From positions 1-58,077 of the forward strand of contig CASDTX010000002.1 of NCBI GenBank assembly GCA_949283695.1: a stretch of DNA of 58,077 nt, written 5' to 3'. The notes under the pieces were generated by a model. It did no database searches and was not told where the DNA came from. It saw nothing but the letters and a program-made list of their open reading frames with translations. Positions within the stretch are counted from its first letter, which is position 1; every line of letters starts with the position of its first letter. This document shows positions 35,769-45,009 of this stretch, piece after piece. Source of the stretch: an uncultured Eubacteriales bacterium (GTDB taxonomy: Bacteria; Bacillota; Clostridia; Lachnospirales; Lachnospiraceae). A program made the translations under genes and the position numbers.

Positions 35769-35798
35769 TTGACACGGGGTATCCTGCTGAGGTAGAAT
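35769..35798 (+). promoter_or_regulatory. thrS promoter
   Basis: TTGACA (35769-35774), 18-bp spacer, TAGAAT (35793-35798). Transcription would begin near 35805, directly in front of the T-box leader. Confidence 0.75.
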
Positions 35799-35804
35799 AA
35801 CCGA

Positions 35805-36085
35805 TGAAAGAGAAAGCGTTGAAGAGGACAGTAGGCTGTCCGGTCATCTCAGAGAGGGGTCCGACTGGTGCGAGGATCCTGTTGAACCGGCTGACTGAAG
35901 ACCACCTCGGAGCGGCCCTAATACGGCACGGTGATTCCGTTATCATCATATGAATGAAGATGGTTTTCCATGGAAAACAAGCAGGGTGGAACCGCGGGCA
36001 TGATACCCGTCCCTGTGTGGAGTGTTTCCGTGCGGACATATGGATTCAGTATTATGAGAGGCATTCCTTTGGGAATGCCTCTTTT
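35805..36085 (+). promoter_or_regulatory. T-box riboswitch (threonine) leader of thrS
   Basis: The leader contains AGAGAG-GGGTCC and GGTGCGAGGATCC elements of Stem I, and the T-box sequence GGGTGGAACCGCGGG at 35984-35998, which pairs with the acceptor end of uncharged tRNA. Two consecutive ACC triplets (35901-35906) are in the specifier region; ACC is a threonine codon, agreeing with the downstream gene. An intrinsic terminator follows at 36057-36085. Uncharged tRNA-Thr should allow readthrough into thrS. Confidence 0.92.
36057..36085 (+). terminator. T-box-controlled intrinsic terminator
   Basis: AGAGGCATTCC (36057-36067) pairs perfectly with 36072-36082 over the loop TTTG, followed by T residues. 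The 180 nt between it and thrS contain no gene. Confidence 0.85.
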
Positions 36086-36265
36086 GCTGGATGGATGTGA
36101 TATCCCCGGCTCTCTCCGGCAGATGGCACATCCGCTGGTCCTGGAGACACAAGCGTCGGCGCAGAAGAGACTGCAGGCTGTCCTTTATCGGCCGCATTGC
36201 CCTCTGTATCTTGATGCGGAGCATTTATCAGAAACAAAAATCATTCATAAGAAAGGAAGAAGAAA

Positions 36266-38200
36266 ATGAAGATCACATTAAAAGACGGATCAGTGAAAGA
36301 ATACCAGAATCCCATGAGCGTGTATGAGATTGCCCTGGACATCAGCGAAGGACTGGCCAGAGCAGCTACAGCAGGCGAAGTTGACGGAGAGGTTGTTGAT
36401 TTGAGAACCGTGATTGATCAGGACTGTGAACTGAGCATTCTTACATTTAACGATGAGAAGGGCAAGGGCGCATTCCGTCACACTGCGTCTCATATTATGG
36501 CGCAGGCGATCAAGCGGCTCTATCCGGATACAAAGCTGGCCATCGGACCATCCATTGCCGACGGATTCTATTATGATATTGACCGGGAGACCCCGCTGAC
36601 CGCAGAAGATCTGGAGAAGATCGAGGCGGAGATGAAGAAGATCGTGAAGGAGAACCTGGAGATCCGGCAGTATACAATGCCGCGCAGTGAGGCCATCGAG
36701 TATTTCCGGGAGAAGCAGGAAGACTATAAGGTGGAGCTGATCGAGGACCTTCCGGATGATGAGACGATCAGTTTCTATTCCCAGGGAGAGTTTACGGATC
36801 TGTGTGCAGGTCCGCACCTGATGACCACGAAGCCGGTGAAGGCGTTTAAGCTGACAAGCCTGGCGGGTGCGTACTGGAGAGGGGACGAGCACAACAAGAT
36901 GCTTCAGAGAATCTACGGCACAGCATTCCCGAAGAAGGCAGAGCTGGATGCATATCTGACCATGATTGAGGAGGCTAAGAAGCGGGACCACAGAAAGCTT
37001 GGAAAAGAACTGGGACTGTTCATGATGCGCGAAGAAGGACCCGGATTCCCATTCTTCCTGCCCAACGGCATGGTGCTTAAGAATACGCTTCTCGACTACT
37101 GGAGAGAGATCCACCGGAGAGCCGGCTATGTGGAGATCAACACACCGATCATGCTCAGCCGGCATCTGTGGGAGACCTCAGGCCACTGGGATCACTATAA
37201 AGAAAATATGTATACCACAGTGATTGATGAGGAAGACTTTGCCATCAAGCCGATGAACTGTCCGGGCGGTATCCTCGTATACGAGTCAGAGCCCCGCTCT
37301 TACCGGGATCTCCCCATCCGCATGGGCGAGCTTGGGCTGGTTCACCGCCATGAGAAATCCGGCCAGCTTCACGGGCTGATGCGGGTGCGCTGCTTCACAC
37401 AGGACGACGCTCATATCTTCATGACTCCGGAACAGATCAAGGATGAGATCAAAGGGGTTGTGAAACTGATCGACGAGGTATACAGTCTGTTTGGGTTCAA
37501 ATATCATGTCGAACTGTCCACTCGCCCGGAAGACAGCATGGGAAGCGACGCGGACTGGGAGATGGCGACAGATGCCCTCCGAAGCGCCCTGGAAGATATC
37601 GGTCTTCCCTATGTGGTAAATGAAGGTGACGGCGCGTTCTACGGCCCGAAGATTGATTTCCATCTGGAAGATTCCATCGGAAGAACCTGGCAGTGCGGTA
37701 CGATCCAGCTGGACTTCCAGCTCCCGCTGAGATTTAATCTGGAGTATACAGGCGCAGACGGAGAGAAACACAGACCGATCATGATTCACCGTGTAGTATT
37801 CGGTTCCATCGAGCGTTTCATCGGAATCCTGATCGAGCACTTTGCAGGAGCGTTCCCAACCTGGCTGGCTCCGGTGCAGGTGAAAGTGCTGCCCATTTCT
37901 GATAAATATATGGAGTACGGCACAACGGTTCTCGGCGAGCTTCAGGCAGCAGGAATCCGCGCGGAGATCGACACACGGGCGGAGAAGATCGGCTATAAGA
38001 TCCGTGAAGCACAGATGAAGAAGATCCCCTACATGCTGGTTGTAGGAGCGAAAGAGGAAGAAGAGAACAAGGTTTCCGTCAGAAGCAGATTCGCCGGTGA
38101 TGAGGGACAGTGCACACTGGAGGAATTCCTCGGGAAGCTCCGTGAAGAGATCGCAGGGAAAGTAAACCGAAAGATCGAGAAGGCAGAAGAGCAGAAGTAA
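36266..38200 (+). CDS. thrS: Threonyl-tRNA synthetase
   Basis: A 644-residue class II synthetase charging tRNA-Thr. Domains in order: TGS (about 1-62), editing domain with RHTASHIMAQA and the conserved CAGPH, catalytic core (about 240-535) with zinc ligands in MNCPGG and RHEKSGQLHGLMRVR, and the anticodon-binding domain (about 540-640; APVQVKVLPISDKY). Length is standard. Expression is controlled by the T-box leader. AAAGGAAG precedes the ATG. A strong bidirectional hairpin follows the gene. Confidence 0.97.
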   Translation: MKITLKDGSVKEYQNPMSVYEIALDISEGLARAATAGEVDGEVVDLRTVIDQDCELSILTFNDEKGKGAFRHTASHIMAQAIKRLYPDTKLAIGPSIADGFYYDIDRETPLTAEDLEKIEAEMKKIVKENLEIRQYTMPRSEAIEYFREKQEDYKVELIEDLPDDETISFYSQGEFTDLCAGPHLMTTKPVKAFKLTSLAGAYWRGDEHNKMLQRIYGTAFPKKAELDAYLTMIEEAKKRDHRKLGKELGLFMMREEGPGFPFFLPNGMVLKNTLLDYWREIHRRAGYVEINTPIMLSRHLWETSGHWDHYKENMYTTVIDEEDFAIKPMNCPGGILVYESEPRSYRDLPIRMGELGLVHRHEKSGQLHGLMRVRCFTQDDAHIFMTPEQIKDEIKGVVKLIDEVYSLFGFKYHVELSTRPEDSMGSDADWEMATDALRSALEDIGLPYVVNEGDGAFYGPKIDFHLEDSIGRTWQCGTIQLDFQLPLRFNLEYTGADGEKHRPIMIHRVVFGSIERFIGILIEHFAGAFPTWLAPVQVKVLPISDKYMEYGTTVLGELQAAGIRAEIDTRAEKIGYKIREAQMKKIPYMLVVGAKEEEENKVSVRSRFAGDEGQCTLEEFLGKLREEIAGKVNRKIEKAEEQK

Positions 38201-38252
38201 CAAATCAGCAAAAAGAACAGAGGCAGCCGACAGGGACTGCTGATGAATGACA

Positions 38253-38302
38253 GCAGCGCCGGTGTACAAGGGGCAAGACGGTCCCTTGTACACCGGTGCT
38301 GC
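38253..38302. terminator. Bidirectional terminator after thrS
   Basis: CCGGTGTACAAGGG (38259-38272) pairs perfectly with 38283-38296, and the stem extends with GCAGC/GCTGC across one G-T pair to 38253-38302. TTTT follows on the plus strand. It separates thrS from the convergent DUF4097 gene. Confidence 0.85.
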
Positions 38303-38315
38303 CTGTTTTAAAACT

Positions 38316-39383
38316 CTAGTGGGAAGCCGCCACTTCAATATCCCCGCTCTCGGCGGTGAATTTCACGGTCTTGCTTCCATCTGACTTCACAAAATGCATT
38401 TCGTTCACATCGGATTCGATCCGTCCGGAGACGGACTCCGGCAGACGGAGTTCTCCGAATTCTGTGACCAGGTCAAAGAAGTAGGAATCCAGGTCATCGT
38501 GCAGAAGTATTACTGCATTTCCATACTCGTTCGTTCCGGTGAAAGATTCTAATCCCTCAGCGTCAAAGTACAGATCTCCGCTCTCCAGGGTGATGTCCGC
38601 GTCCCTGATCGTCATCTGTTCCAGATCCAGATCTCCATACTCGTTTATAACTACCAGGGAATCTGCCGCGGAGCCGGAGGATGCCAGATCTCCGGAAGAC
38701 AGTTCGATATTGCCGCGTCCCAGCCGGCAGTCTGTCATTTCCAGATCTCCATAATCCAGAACTGCGTCAAGCTCGTCTGTCAATACTTGTTTCAAATACA
38801 GATTTCCATAGTCCAGCTGAAGATCCGCGGTTTCAAACTGACAGGAAGACAGGTTCAGATTTCCGTAATCAAGGCTGGCGCTGAATGCATCTGTCTGAAT
38901 TCCCTTCATGTCCAGGCTGCCGAAATCATTGTAAATATCCAGAGATGAGAGGACGGTTCCCTCAGGAAGATACAGACGGAGGGAATAAGACTCATGATCC
39001 GAAACGGATCCCATCTGGAAGAAATAGATCCCGCCTATGGTTGTGTCGTTCTGTTTCAGGGAGAGCAGATCGTCTGAGACATCCCAGACAGGCTCTCCGT
39101 ATTCCCCGTTCATTGTATATTCCAGATAGAAGTTCTCATCCTCTGACAGGAGAATCTCGATATCTGCCTCAGATCCGATGTTCAGATCTGCTTTCGTAAA
39201 TGCGTCAATCTTCGTCTTCCTGAGAATGTAGGGCTCCTTGCGGTCAGAGTCGGACGACAGCCCGCTGCGGGTCAGTTTGAGCCCCGGCCAGCCGCCCAGG
39301 GCGTAGCCTGCGCCGATGAGCAGAGCTCCGGCAGCCATGAGACAAGAGGATGTGATCAGCAGTTTCTTTGTGAGTGGTTTCAT
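38316..39383 (-). CDS. DUF4097-family membrane-anchored beta-repeat protein
   Basis: A 355-residue protein with an N-terminal anchor (about 7-30; LLITSSCLMAAGALLIGAGYAL), so most lies outside the membrane. Residues about 60-350 form repeated beta strands; DYGNLNLSS, DYGNLYLKQ, DYGDLEMTD, SGDLASSG and EYGDLDLEQ recur at about 20-residue spacing, as in the DUF4097 (putative adhesin) solenoid. The start ATG overlaps the DUF1700 stop (ATGA). It is last in a padR-DUF1700-DUF4097 operon, a common arrangement linked to envelope stress responses; molecular function unknown. Confidence 0.85.
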   Translation of the reverse strand: MKPLTKKLLITSSCLMAAGALLIGAGYALGGWPGLKLTRSGLSSDSDRKEPYILRKTKIDAFTKADLNIGSEADIEILLSEDENFYLEYTMNGEYGEPVWDVSDDLLSLKQNDTTIGGIYFFQMGSVSDHESYSLRLYLPEGTVLSSLDIYNDFGSLDMKGIQTDAFSASLDYGNLNLSSCQFETADLQLDYGNLYLKQVLTDELDAVLDYGDLEMTDCRLGRGNIELSSGDLASSGSAADSLVVINEYGDLDLEQMTIRDADITLESGDLYFDAEGLESFTGTNEYGNAVILLHDDLDSYFFDLVTEFGELRLPESVSGRIESDVNEMHFVKSDGSKTVKFTAESGDIEVAASH

Positions 39384-39985
39384 TTTTTCGACCCCCTTTT
39401 CGTAATCTTTCCAAGTGCTACGGATGTTTTCCTTATGGACCAGCGGAAGAACAGAACAGATCCGTATATGCACAGTATGCCGGCGCCGGAGCAGAACAGT
39501 CCGAATCCGATGTTGCAGATCCCGTCGGCAAATGAGCGGAACAGAAGCGCGATTCCCCCGATCATTCCCAGGATCCCTGCAGCAGCGATGGCGACAGCGG
39601 AGACGATCAGGCAGCAAATGGCAATGCCCGCTGTGCCAATCAGGGCGAGAATCAAAATGATCAATGCAATCGCCAGGGGGAGGGTGATAGGCGCGGAACA
39701 TACGGCAAGGATGCCCACCCAGACTGCGGAAAGTCCGCCCCGTACGGTTTTCGGCGGCTCCTTCGCATTCTGGACCGCCAGATCCTGGATCAGGGCATCT
39801 GCCGCCTCTTCCGGGGATCCCAGGTCATCGATGGCCTGCTGCTCGTGTTCCGGCCCGGCCTCGGCAAAGTACTCCTCAAAATAATCCATCGCTTTCAGAT
39901 AGTCCTCTTTCGGAAGATGGCGGAGCCTGTGCGAGAGGACCTTCATATATTCATTCTTGGTTGTGATCTTTTCTGTCTGACTCAT
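39380..39985 (-). CDS. DUF1700-family membrane protein
   Basis: A 201-residue protein. The N-terminal soluble part (about 10-75; YMKVLSHRLRHLPKEDYLKAMDYFEEYFAEAG, then DDLGSPEEAADALI) is the DUF1700 signature, followed by about four helices (90-185) rich in Ala, Ile and Gly. The start at 39985 has AAAGGAGGG 7 nt upstream; the frame is open to 40006. It overlaps padR by 35 nt and the DUF4097 gene by 4 nt. Such proteins are usually encoded next to PadR regulators; the role may be to modulate the anchored partner. Confidence 0.87.
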   Translation of the reverse strand: MSQTEKITTKNEYMKVLSHRLRHLPKEDYLKAMDYFEEYFAEAGPEHEQQAIDDLGSPEEAADALIQDLAVQNAKEPPKTVRGGLSAVWVGILAVCSAPITLPLAIALIILILALIGTAGIAICCLIVSAVAIAAAGILGMIGGIALLFRSFADGICNIGFGLFCSGAGILCIYGSVLFFRWSIRKTSVALGKITKRGSKK

Positions 39986-40298
39986 TTGGAATCCCTCCTT
40001 TGACAATATCGTCGATGATGAATTTGTACGTTTCCCATTCTTTTAGCAGCTCGGCCTGCCGAGTCCGTCCTTCCGGAGTGATCCGGTAATACTTCCGGTT
40101 CCGGCCCTGATACTGCTCGTCGTACGTATCGACAAGCCCGTTTTCCTGAAGCCGCTTCAGGATCGGGTAGAGGGCAGAATCTTTGGTTCCCGCGGCCCGC
40201 TTGATGATCTGGCTGATCTGGTAGCCGTAGGCATCACCTTCTGCGATGACGGACAGGACAAGGAAGTCCAGCATGGGTGCATTCAGTGTGAATGTCAT
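39951..40298 (-). CDS. PadR-family transcriptional regulator
   Basis: A 115-residue winged-helix repressor. LDFLVLSVIAEGDAYGYQISQII, SALYPILKRLQENGLV and the wing RNRKYYRITPEG are PadR hallmarks. The start at 40298 has a GAGG site; the frame is open to 40385. First gene of the leftward operon; the perfect-consensus promoter upstream lies in an AT-rich dyad that is a plausible autoregulatory operator. Confidence 0.92.
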   Translation of the reverse strand: MTFTLNAPMLDFLVLSVIAEGDAYGYQISQIIKRAAGTKDSALYPILKRLQENGLVDTYDEQYQGRNRKYYRITPEGRTRQAELLKEWETYKFIIDDIVKGGIPNESDRKDHNQE

Positions 40299-40438
40299 AA
40301 CCTCAGTCCTTTCTTTGGTATTCTGCCCCACAGGTCTGCGGCGGGTGCCGGTACACTGGTTCAGCGTTCCGCAGATAACCCGCACTTCCGTGGATAGACA
40401 GAATATGTTGAATTCTTATATATATTTGATTTACACAT

Positions 40439-40467
40439 ATTATATTTAATATAATATATAATGTCAA
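40439..40467 (-). promoter_or_regulatory. padR operon promoter within an AT-rich dyad
   Basis: On the minus strand TTGACA (40462-40467) and TATAAT (40439-40444) are separated by exactly 17 bp, a perfect sigma-A promoter. The surrounding ACAT...ATGT segment (about 40435-40464) is nearly self-complementary, which fits a PadR operator covering the promoter. Confidence 0.8.
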
Positions 40468-40506
40468 TACATATATGAAAAAAATAGAAGAATCAAAGTG
40501 CGTTTC

Positions 40507-40562
40507 GTTACCGTTCACAGGAGCGCCATTCGTAAAACCGCACTGCGTGCTTATTGTGGCTG
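40507..40562 (+). repeat. 56-bp dispersed direct repeat, copy 1
   Basis: These 56 nt are identical to 57937-57992, both intergenic, beginning GTTACCGTTCACAGG and holding GCGCCATTCG and ACTGCGTGCTTATTGTGG. The flanks differ. The rest of the 410-bp padR-moxR gap shows the padR promoter and a weak plus-strand promoter near 40590-40615. Confidence 0.85.
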
Positions 40563-40708
40563 GGCCGCTTCTTTGCTTATGGGCGTTTTAAAACAGGGAA
40601 AAATGTGATACACTGGCGGTATGACAGAGTGCAGCGGAAGAGCGGGCGTGCTGCCCCTTGTGCACCGACGCTGCGAAATCAGGAAACGGGCAACCGGAGG
40701 AGATCATC

Positions 40709-41686
40709 ATGAGAGAGAATAGATATGGCGCGCAGCGCGTCATCGATGAAGTTGAGAAGGCAGTGGTGGGAAAACGGGAGGTTCTGACCAAGATCATGAC
40801 AGCGATCCTGGCAGGAGGACATGTACTGATTGAGGATATCCCGGGCACGGGGAAGACAACGATGGCCCTGGCGTTTTCCCGGGCGATGGGACTGGAGGTG
40901 AAGCGGGTCCAGTTCACCCCGGACGTGCTTCCGGCGGATCTGACCGGATTTACGGTCTATCAGAAAGAGACCGGCCGGTTCCTCTACCAGCCGGGGGCTG
41001 CGATCTGCAACCTTCTGCTGGCAGATGAGATCAACCGGACCTCTCCGAAGACACAGTCCGCTTTGCTGGAGGTTATGGAAGAACAGCAGGTGACCGTGGA
41101 CGGAGTGACTCACCGGACGGGCGACCCGTTCATTGTGATCGCCACAGAGAATCCGGCAGGATCCGCGGGAACACAGCTTCTTCCGGAATCTCAGCTGGAC
41201 AGGTTCATGATCTGTGTCAGCATGGGATACCCTTCTCTGGAGGAAGAGGTAGAGATTCTTAAGAGAGGAAGGAACAGCCGAAGGTCTTATGAAGATGTGA
41301 TCCCGGTGCTTGATCCAGAGAGACTGCTGGCTATGCGCAGGGAAGCGGACGAGATCTTTGTTCACGACAGATTGTATCAGTATATTGCGGAGCTGGTGAA
41401 GGCCACCAGAGAAAATGAATGGACAGAGCTGGGGATCAGCCCGAGGGGAAGTGTGGCTCTGACAGCGATGGCCAAAGCCTGCGCCTGGATGAAAGGCCGC
41501 GCTTATGTGATCCCGGCGGACGTGCAGGAAGTATTTCCCTGTGTGGCGGTTCACAGAATCTTTCTGAATATGAAGGCAAAGGTCGGACACATCCGGACGG
41601 AAGAACTGATCCGTCAGATCCTGGAAAGCGTTCCGGGACCGTCGCTGAAAGCGCGGCAGCAGCCGGCAGGAGGGAAAAATGATTAG
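40709..41686 (+). CDS. MoxR-family AAA+ ATPase
   Basis: A 325-residue ATPase. Walker A is IPGTGKTT, Walker B LLLADEINRTSPKTQSALLEVMEE, with sensor IATENPAG and the C-terminal AAA lid (about 230-310). MoxR proteins act as chaperone-like remodelling ATPases, often with DUF58 partners. The start at 40709 has CGGAGGAG 6 nt upstream; the frame is open to 40658. It overlaps the DUF58 gene by 8 nt, and a transglutaminase gene follows: the usual MoxR-DUF58-transglutaminase set. Confidence 0.92.
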   Translation: MRENRYGAQRVIDEVEKAVVGKREVLTKIMTAILAGGHVLIEDIPGTGKTTMALAFSRAMGLEVKRVQFTPDVLPADLTGFTVYQKETGRFLYQPGAAICNLLLADEINRTSPKTQSALLEVMEEQQVTVDGVTHRTGDPFIVIATENPAGSAGTQLLPESQLDRFMICVSMGYPSLEEEVEILKRGRNSRRSYEDVIPVLDPERLLAMRREADEIFVHDRLYQYIAELVKATRENEWTELGISPRGSVALTAMAKACAWMKGRAYVIPADVQEVFPCVAVHRIFLNMKAKVGHIRTEELIRQILESVPGPSLKARQQPAGGKND

Positions 41687-42734
41687 ACGAATGATCGGAT
41701 ACGCGGCGGTCCTGCTGCTGATGATCTACCTGTACTTTATGTATGATGACAGGGTGATCTCGGGGATGCTGGTCTTAACGGTTCTCTGTCCGGCGGCGTC
41801 TGCTGCATTTCTGATCCCGGTGAGGGGTAAGGTGATTCCGGATCTGAAGCGAGTTCCGCCGGTGGGGGAAGCGGGCAGAGAGATCCGGGCAGGCATCACG
41901 GTCGAAAACCGGTCTCCGTTCCTGGCGCTTCGGTATGAGGTCCTGATTCTCATGGGAAACAGCCGGGACCGGAAGCCCGGCAGGAGACGCTGCCGGGGAA
42001 TGGTAAGCGGGGGCGGCGAAGAGACGCTCTGGTGCGGATTCCAGACAGAACTCTGCGGCAGTGTGAATGTAGAGATTCCGGAGATTCGGATCTACGACCC
42101 TCTGGGACTTTTCTTCCTGAGAAGAAAGTGCGCAAGCAAGGCAGTGGTCAAGATCATGCCGGAGTTTGAGCTGATGCCCGTGGAAATCACCCGGAGGACA
42201 AGAGAATTTCAGGCGGACGCGGAGGTGTATTCCGGGGAGAGAAGAGGGGACGATCCTTCAGAAATCTACCAGGTGAGACCGTACCGTGCCATGGATTCGC
42301 TGCGGGATGTTCACTGGAAGCTAAGTGCAAAGGAAGAAGAACTGATGGTGAAGGAACGGAGCTTTCCGCTTGGATGCGCAGTCCTGGTCTGGTTCGACCT
42401 CCGGGAGACAGACTGTACGGCAGAAGGATTTTCCGATCTGGTGAAGAGAGCTGCGGCGCTGTCTGTCACGCTGGCAGAAGAAGCGTGCATTCACATGGCA
42501 GCGTGGTATGAAGAGAAGAATGAGCGGATTGTGAAATGGCGTGTGGACGACGAGGAGAGCGCTTATGATATGATCTGGCATTTGCTGGATGTGGAGCCGT
42601 GCCGGGATATCGAGAAGCGTGAGATCTGCTATGAAGATACATTCCGCGGGATGGAGTTTGCCGCGGTTGTGACGATCGACGGAAAAGGCAGGATGAAAAA
42701 GAACGGCCAGGAAGCAGAACTGCTTCGGCTGTGA
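41679..42734 (+). CDS. DUF58-domain protein
   Basis: A 351-residue protein with two N-terminal helices (about 5-22, 28-46), a beta-rich part, and the DUF58 motif ERRGDDPSEIYQVRPYRAMDSLRDVHWKLSAKEEELMVKE (about 187-225). DUF58 proteins have a vWA-like fold and work with MoxR ATPases. It overlaps moxR by 8 nt and lies 19 nt before the transglutaminase gene. Function is unknown beyond the association with envelope processes. Confidence 0.9.
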   Translation: MIRRMIGYAAVLLLMIYLYFMYDDRVISGMLVLTVLCPAASAAFLIPVRGKVIPDLKRVPPVGEAGREIRAGITVENRSPFLALRYEVLILMGNSRDRKPGRRRCRGMVSGGGEETLWCGFQTELCGSVNVEIPEIRIYDPLGLFFLRRKCASKAVVKIMPEFELMPVEITRRTREFQADAEVYSGERRGDDPSEIYQVRPYRAMDSLRDVHWKLSAKEEELMVKERSFPLGCAVLVWFDLRETDCTAEGFSDLVKRAAALSVTLAEEACIHMAAWYEEKNERIVKWRVDDEESAYDMIWHLLDVEPCRDIEKREICYEDTFRGMEFAAVVTIDGKGRMKKNGQEAELLRL

Positions 42735-42753
42735 CAGGAAAGGAGGCCTGCGT

Positions 42754-44934
42754 GTGGACAGGAAGAGTGCCGGAATTCGGATCTATCGGAACGGCTTGGA
42801 GACCGGAAGAGGAGGCAGAGAGAATCCCTCTGTCTCTGTTTTGCTGTGTTTCTTTTTGTGTACATTTGTTCTGGCGTCTGCCTGGTGGAACGCGCTGATC
42901 TCTGTCTTTGGCTTTGCCTTCAGATCCGGATGGGTGTATGCGGGAACCGGGGCTGTGTGTGCGGTTCTTGTCATCCTGCACCGGCTGCTGGGGAAGAAGA
43001 CCCTGGTTCTGGCTGCGGCTGCCGCGGGGATCGTGCTGTGGATCTGCAGAGATGCTGCGGCGGAGCTGATCTCTGCGGCAGCGGCTCTGGCAGCGGAGGG
43101 ACTGAAGGCGGTGTCAGGGGGCAGCGCCTATACCGGGGCGTCAGGCGGGGGAACCGGGGGAGCTGCCGAAGTGGCCGCCGTGTTCCTGACCGTGCCGTTT
43201 CTGGAACTGTGGATTCTGGCACTGCAGCAGAAGCGTGCCCGGGCAGCCGCTGTTTTGGCGGCGCTTGTGCCGTTTATCGCAGGAGCCTGCGCGGGGTATT
43301 TCCCTGCTGTCCGGGCTTCCTGGGCGCTGCTCTTAGCCATCGGAGCGTATGCGGTATGCTGCGGCGCAGAGCTGTGTCTGACGGGAGGCACGTCTGAGAA
43401 AAGGAAAGAGCTGCAGGTTTTCTTTACCTTTGGCGTGCTCTGTATCCTGGCGGGAGTGTCCGCGTTCGCAGGACGGGCGCTGGACGGCGGGAGAGAGACC
43501 GCGGGAAGCTTCTACCAGACAGCCCGGGGAAGGATCCGCGAAGATGTGATCGGCAGAGTTGAGGAGACGGTCCGGGGCCTGCAGGGACAGGAAGAAACTG
43601 AGCCGGAAGATCAGGAGCAGGGAACCCGGGAACAAGAATCTGAGGACCGGCGGGCTCCGGCTTCTGAAGAGCCCGCCGGGAATGGGGACCGTACAGGAGC
43701 GCTGGAAGCTCCGGGGGCCGGGTTCCGTTCGGGAAGCTCAATGGAGGATCTGGGTTCTCTTCGTTACTTCTCGCCGGATGATTCTGTCAGCGGGGAAATC
43801 GTCCTGCCGGAGAAACCGGCGGGAACCGTATACCTTCCGGAGCGTGTGGGAGTCGCGTATGCAGACAATGCCTGGCGGGGACCGGAGGAATCGTATGATT
43901 ACAGCTCCCGGATCCTGATGGGAATGCCGGAGGGCCACTGGGAGGATATCGTTCCGGAAGGCTGTCTGGCTTATCCGGGGAGTCTGGAACAGCTGCAGGA
44001 GCTCTGCTCCGGGTGGGATCCGGATTCCCTGCAGGCAGCGGCGCAGGAGATTGACCGGGCACTTTCCGAACGGGCAGTCTATGATACAGAGCCGGGGGCA
44101 GTGCCTTCCGGGCAGGACTTTGCCGAGTATTTCCTCTTTGAGAATCACAGAGGTTTCTGCGTGCACTTCGCCACTGCGGCGGTGCTGCTGTACCGGATGT
44201 GCGGGTATCCGGCCAGGTATGCGGAGGGATTCGCCATTCCTGCGTCCGCGTTCACCGCGGATCAGGACGGCCAGTATGCGGCACAGATCGACGGAAGTAT
44301 GGGACATGCCTGGTGTCAGGTTTATGATGAGAACTCCGGAGAGTGGCTGGATATGGAGCATACCCCTGCGGCCGGAACCGGAGGGAACGGAGCGGACGAA
44401 CCGGAGGCAGAGGGCCAGGAAACAGAGAACCAGGGAAGCGGCGGAAGGATCGGCCTGCCGGGGGAAGGGGAAGGAGCCGGGCTGTTCAGCCGGGCTGCGG
44501 TAAGGGTGATCCTCCGGGTTCTCTGCGCGGCAGCGGTCCTGGCGTCTGCGCTGGCAGCCTTCTTATTGCAGGCAGGAATCCGAACGAGACGCCGGCACCG
44601 CAGAATGCGGAGAAGAGCGAAGGGGACAGGAACTCTGGAAATCTATGCCGCGGTCTGCAGGACCTGGGCCTTTCAGAACGGAAGAACCCGGGGAGGAGAG
44701 CCATTGGATGCAGGTACCCTGGAAGGTTTGAAAGAGGCTTATCCGGAGATCCCGCCGGAGGACTGGGACTGGATGTACGAGCGGGTCCTGGAGGCCATGT
44801 TCTATCAGCCGGATGGGAAGAGAGAGACAGCGGCGCGGATGTACCAGCTGTATGGAACGTTCGTCCGTGCGGCTGAGGCCGGAATGGGCCGGTGCAAGAG
44901 AATCATATGGAAATATATCCTCTGTCTTGGCTGA
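42754..44934 (+). CDS. Transglutaminase-like membrane protein
   Basis: A 726-residue protein. About six N-terminal helices (25-255) precede an extracellular part with a transglutaminase core (about 425-540): the Cys in HRGFCVHFATAAVLLYRM, the His in MGHAWCQVYDE and the Asp in EWLDMEHTP form the papain-like triad. A further helix (about 585-605) and a cytoplasmic tail (DUF4129-like, ending in a Trp/Tyr-rich segment) follow. Start is GTG at 42754 with GGAGG 8 nt upstream. The Glu/Arg-rich linker (about 270-325) is probably disordered. It completes the MoxR-DUF58-transglutaminase operon; substrate unknown. Confidence 0.88.
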   Translation: MDRKSAGIRIYRNGLETGRGGRENPSVSVLLCFFLCTFVLASAWWNALISVFGFAFRSGWVYAGTGAVCAVLVILHRLLGKKTLVLAAAAAGIVLWICRDAAAELISAAAALAAEGLKAVSGGSAYTGASGGGTGGAAEVAAVFLTVPFLELWILALQQKRARAAAVLAALVPFIAGACAGYFPAVRASWALLLAIGAYAVCCGAELCLTGGTSEKRKELQVFFTFGVLCILAGVSAFAGRALDGGRETAGSFYQTARGRIREDVIGRVEETVRGLQGQEETEPEDQEQGTREQESEDRRAPASEEPAGNGDRTGALEAPGAGFRSGSSMEDLGSLRYFSPDDSVSGEIVLPEKPAGTVYLPERVGVAYADNAWRGPEESYDYSSRILMGMPEGHWEDIVPEGCLAYPGSLEQLQELCSGWDPDSLQAAAQEIDRALSERAVYDTEPGAVPSGQDFAEYFLFENHRGFCVHFATAAVLLYRMCGYPARYAEGFAIPASAFTADQDGQYAAQIDGSMGHAWCQVYDENSGEWLDMEHTPAAGTGGNGADEPEAEGQETENQGSGGRIGLPGEGEGAGLFSRAAVRVILRVLCAAAVLASALAAFLLQAGIRTRRRHRRMRRRAKGTGTLEIYAAVCRTWAFQNGRTRGGEPLDAGTLEGLKEAYPEIPPEDWDWMYERVLEAMFYQPDGKRETAARMYQLYGTFVRAAEAGMGRCKRIIWKYILCLG

Positions 44935-45009
44935 ACCTTGCCCGCTGACGCTATGAATGCGAAAATCCCAAAGGGGAAAACAGGCAGACTTCTGATACGA
45001 GACGAAATC

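Noticed and set aside
39384-39701. N-terminal extension of the DUF4097 protein to 39701
   Set aside because: This stretch is antisense-free but lies inside the DUF1700 coding region in another frame; the signal-anchor start MKPLTKK at 39383 with the ATGA overlap is the better start.
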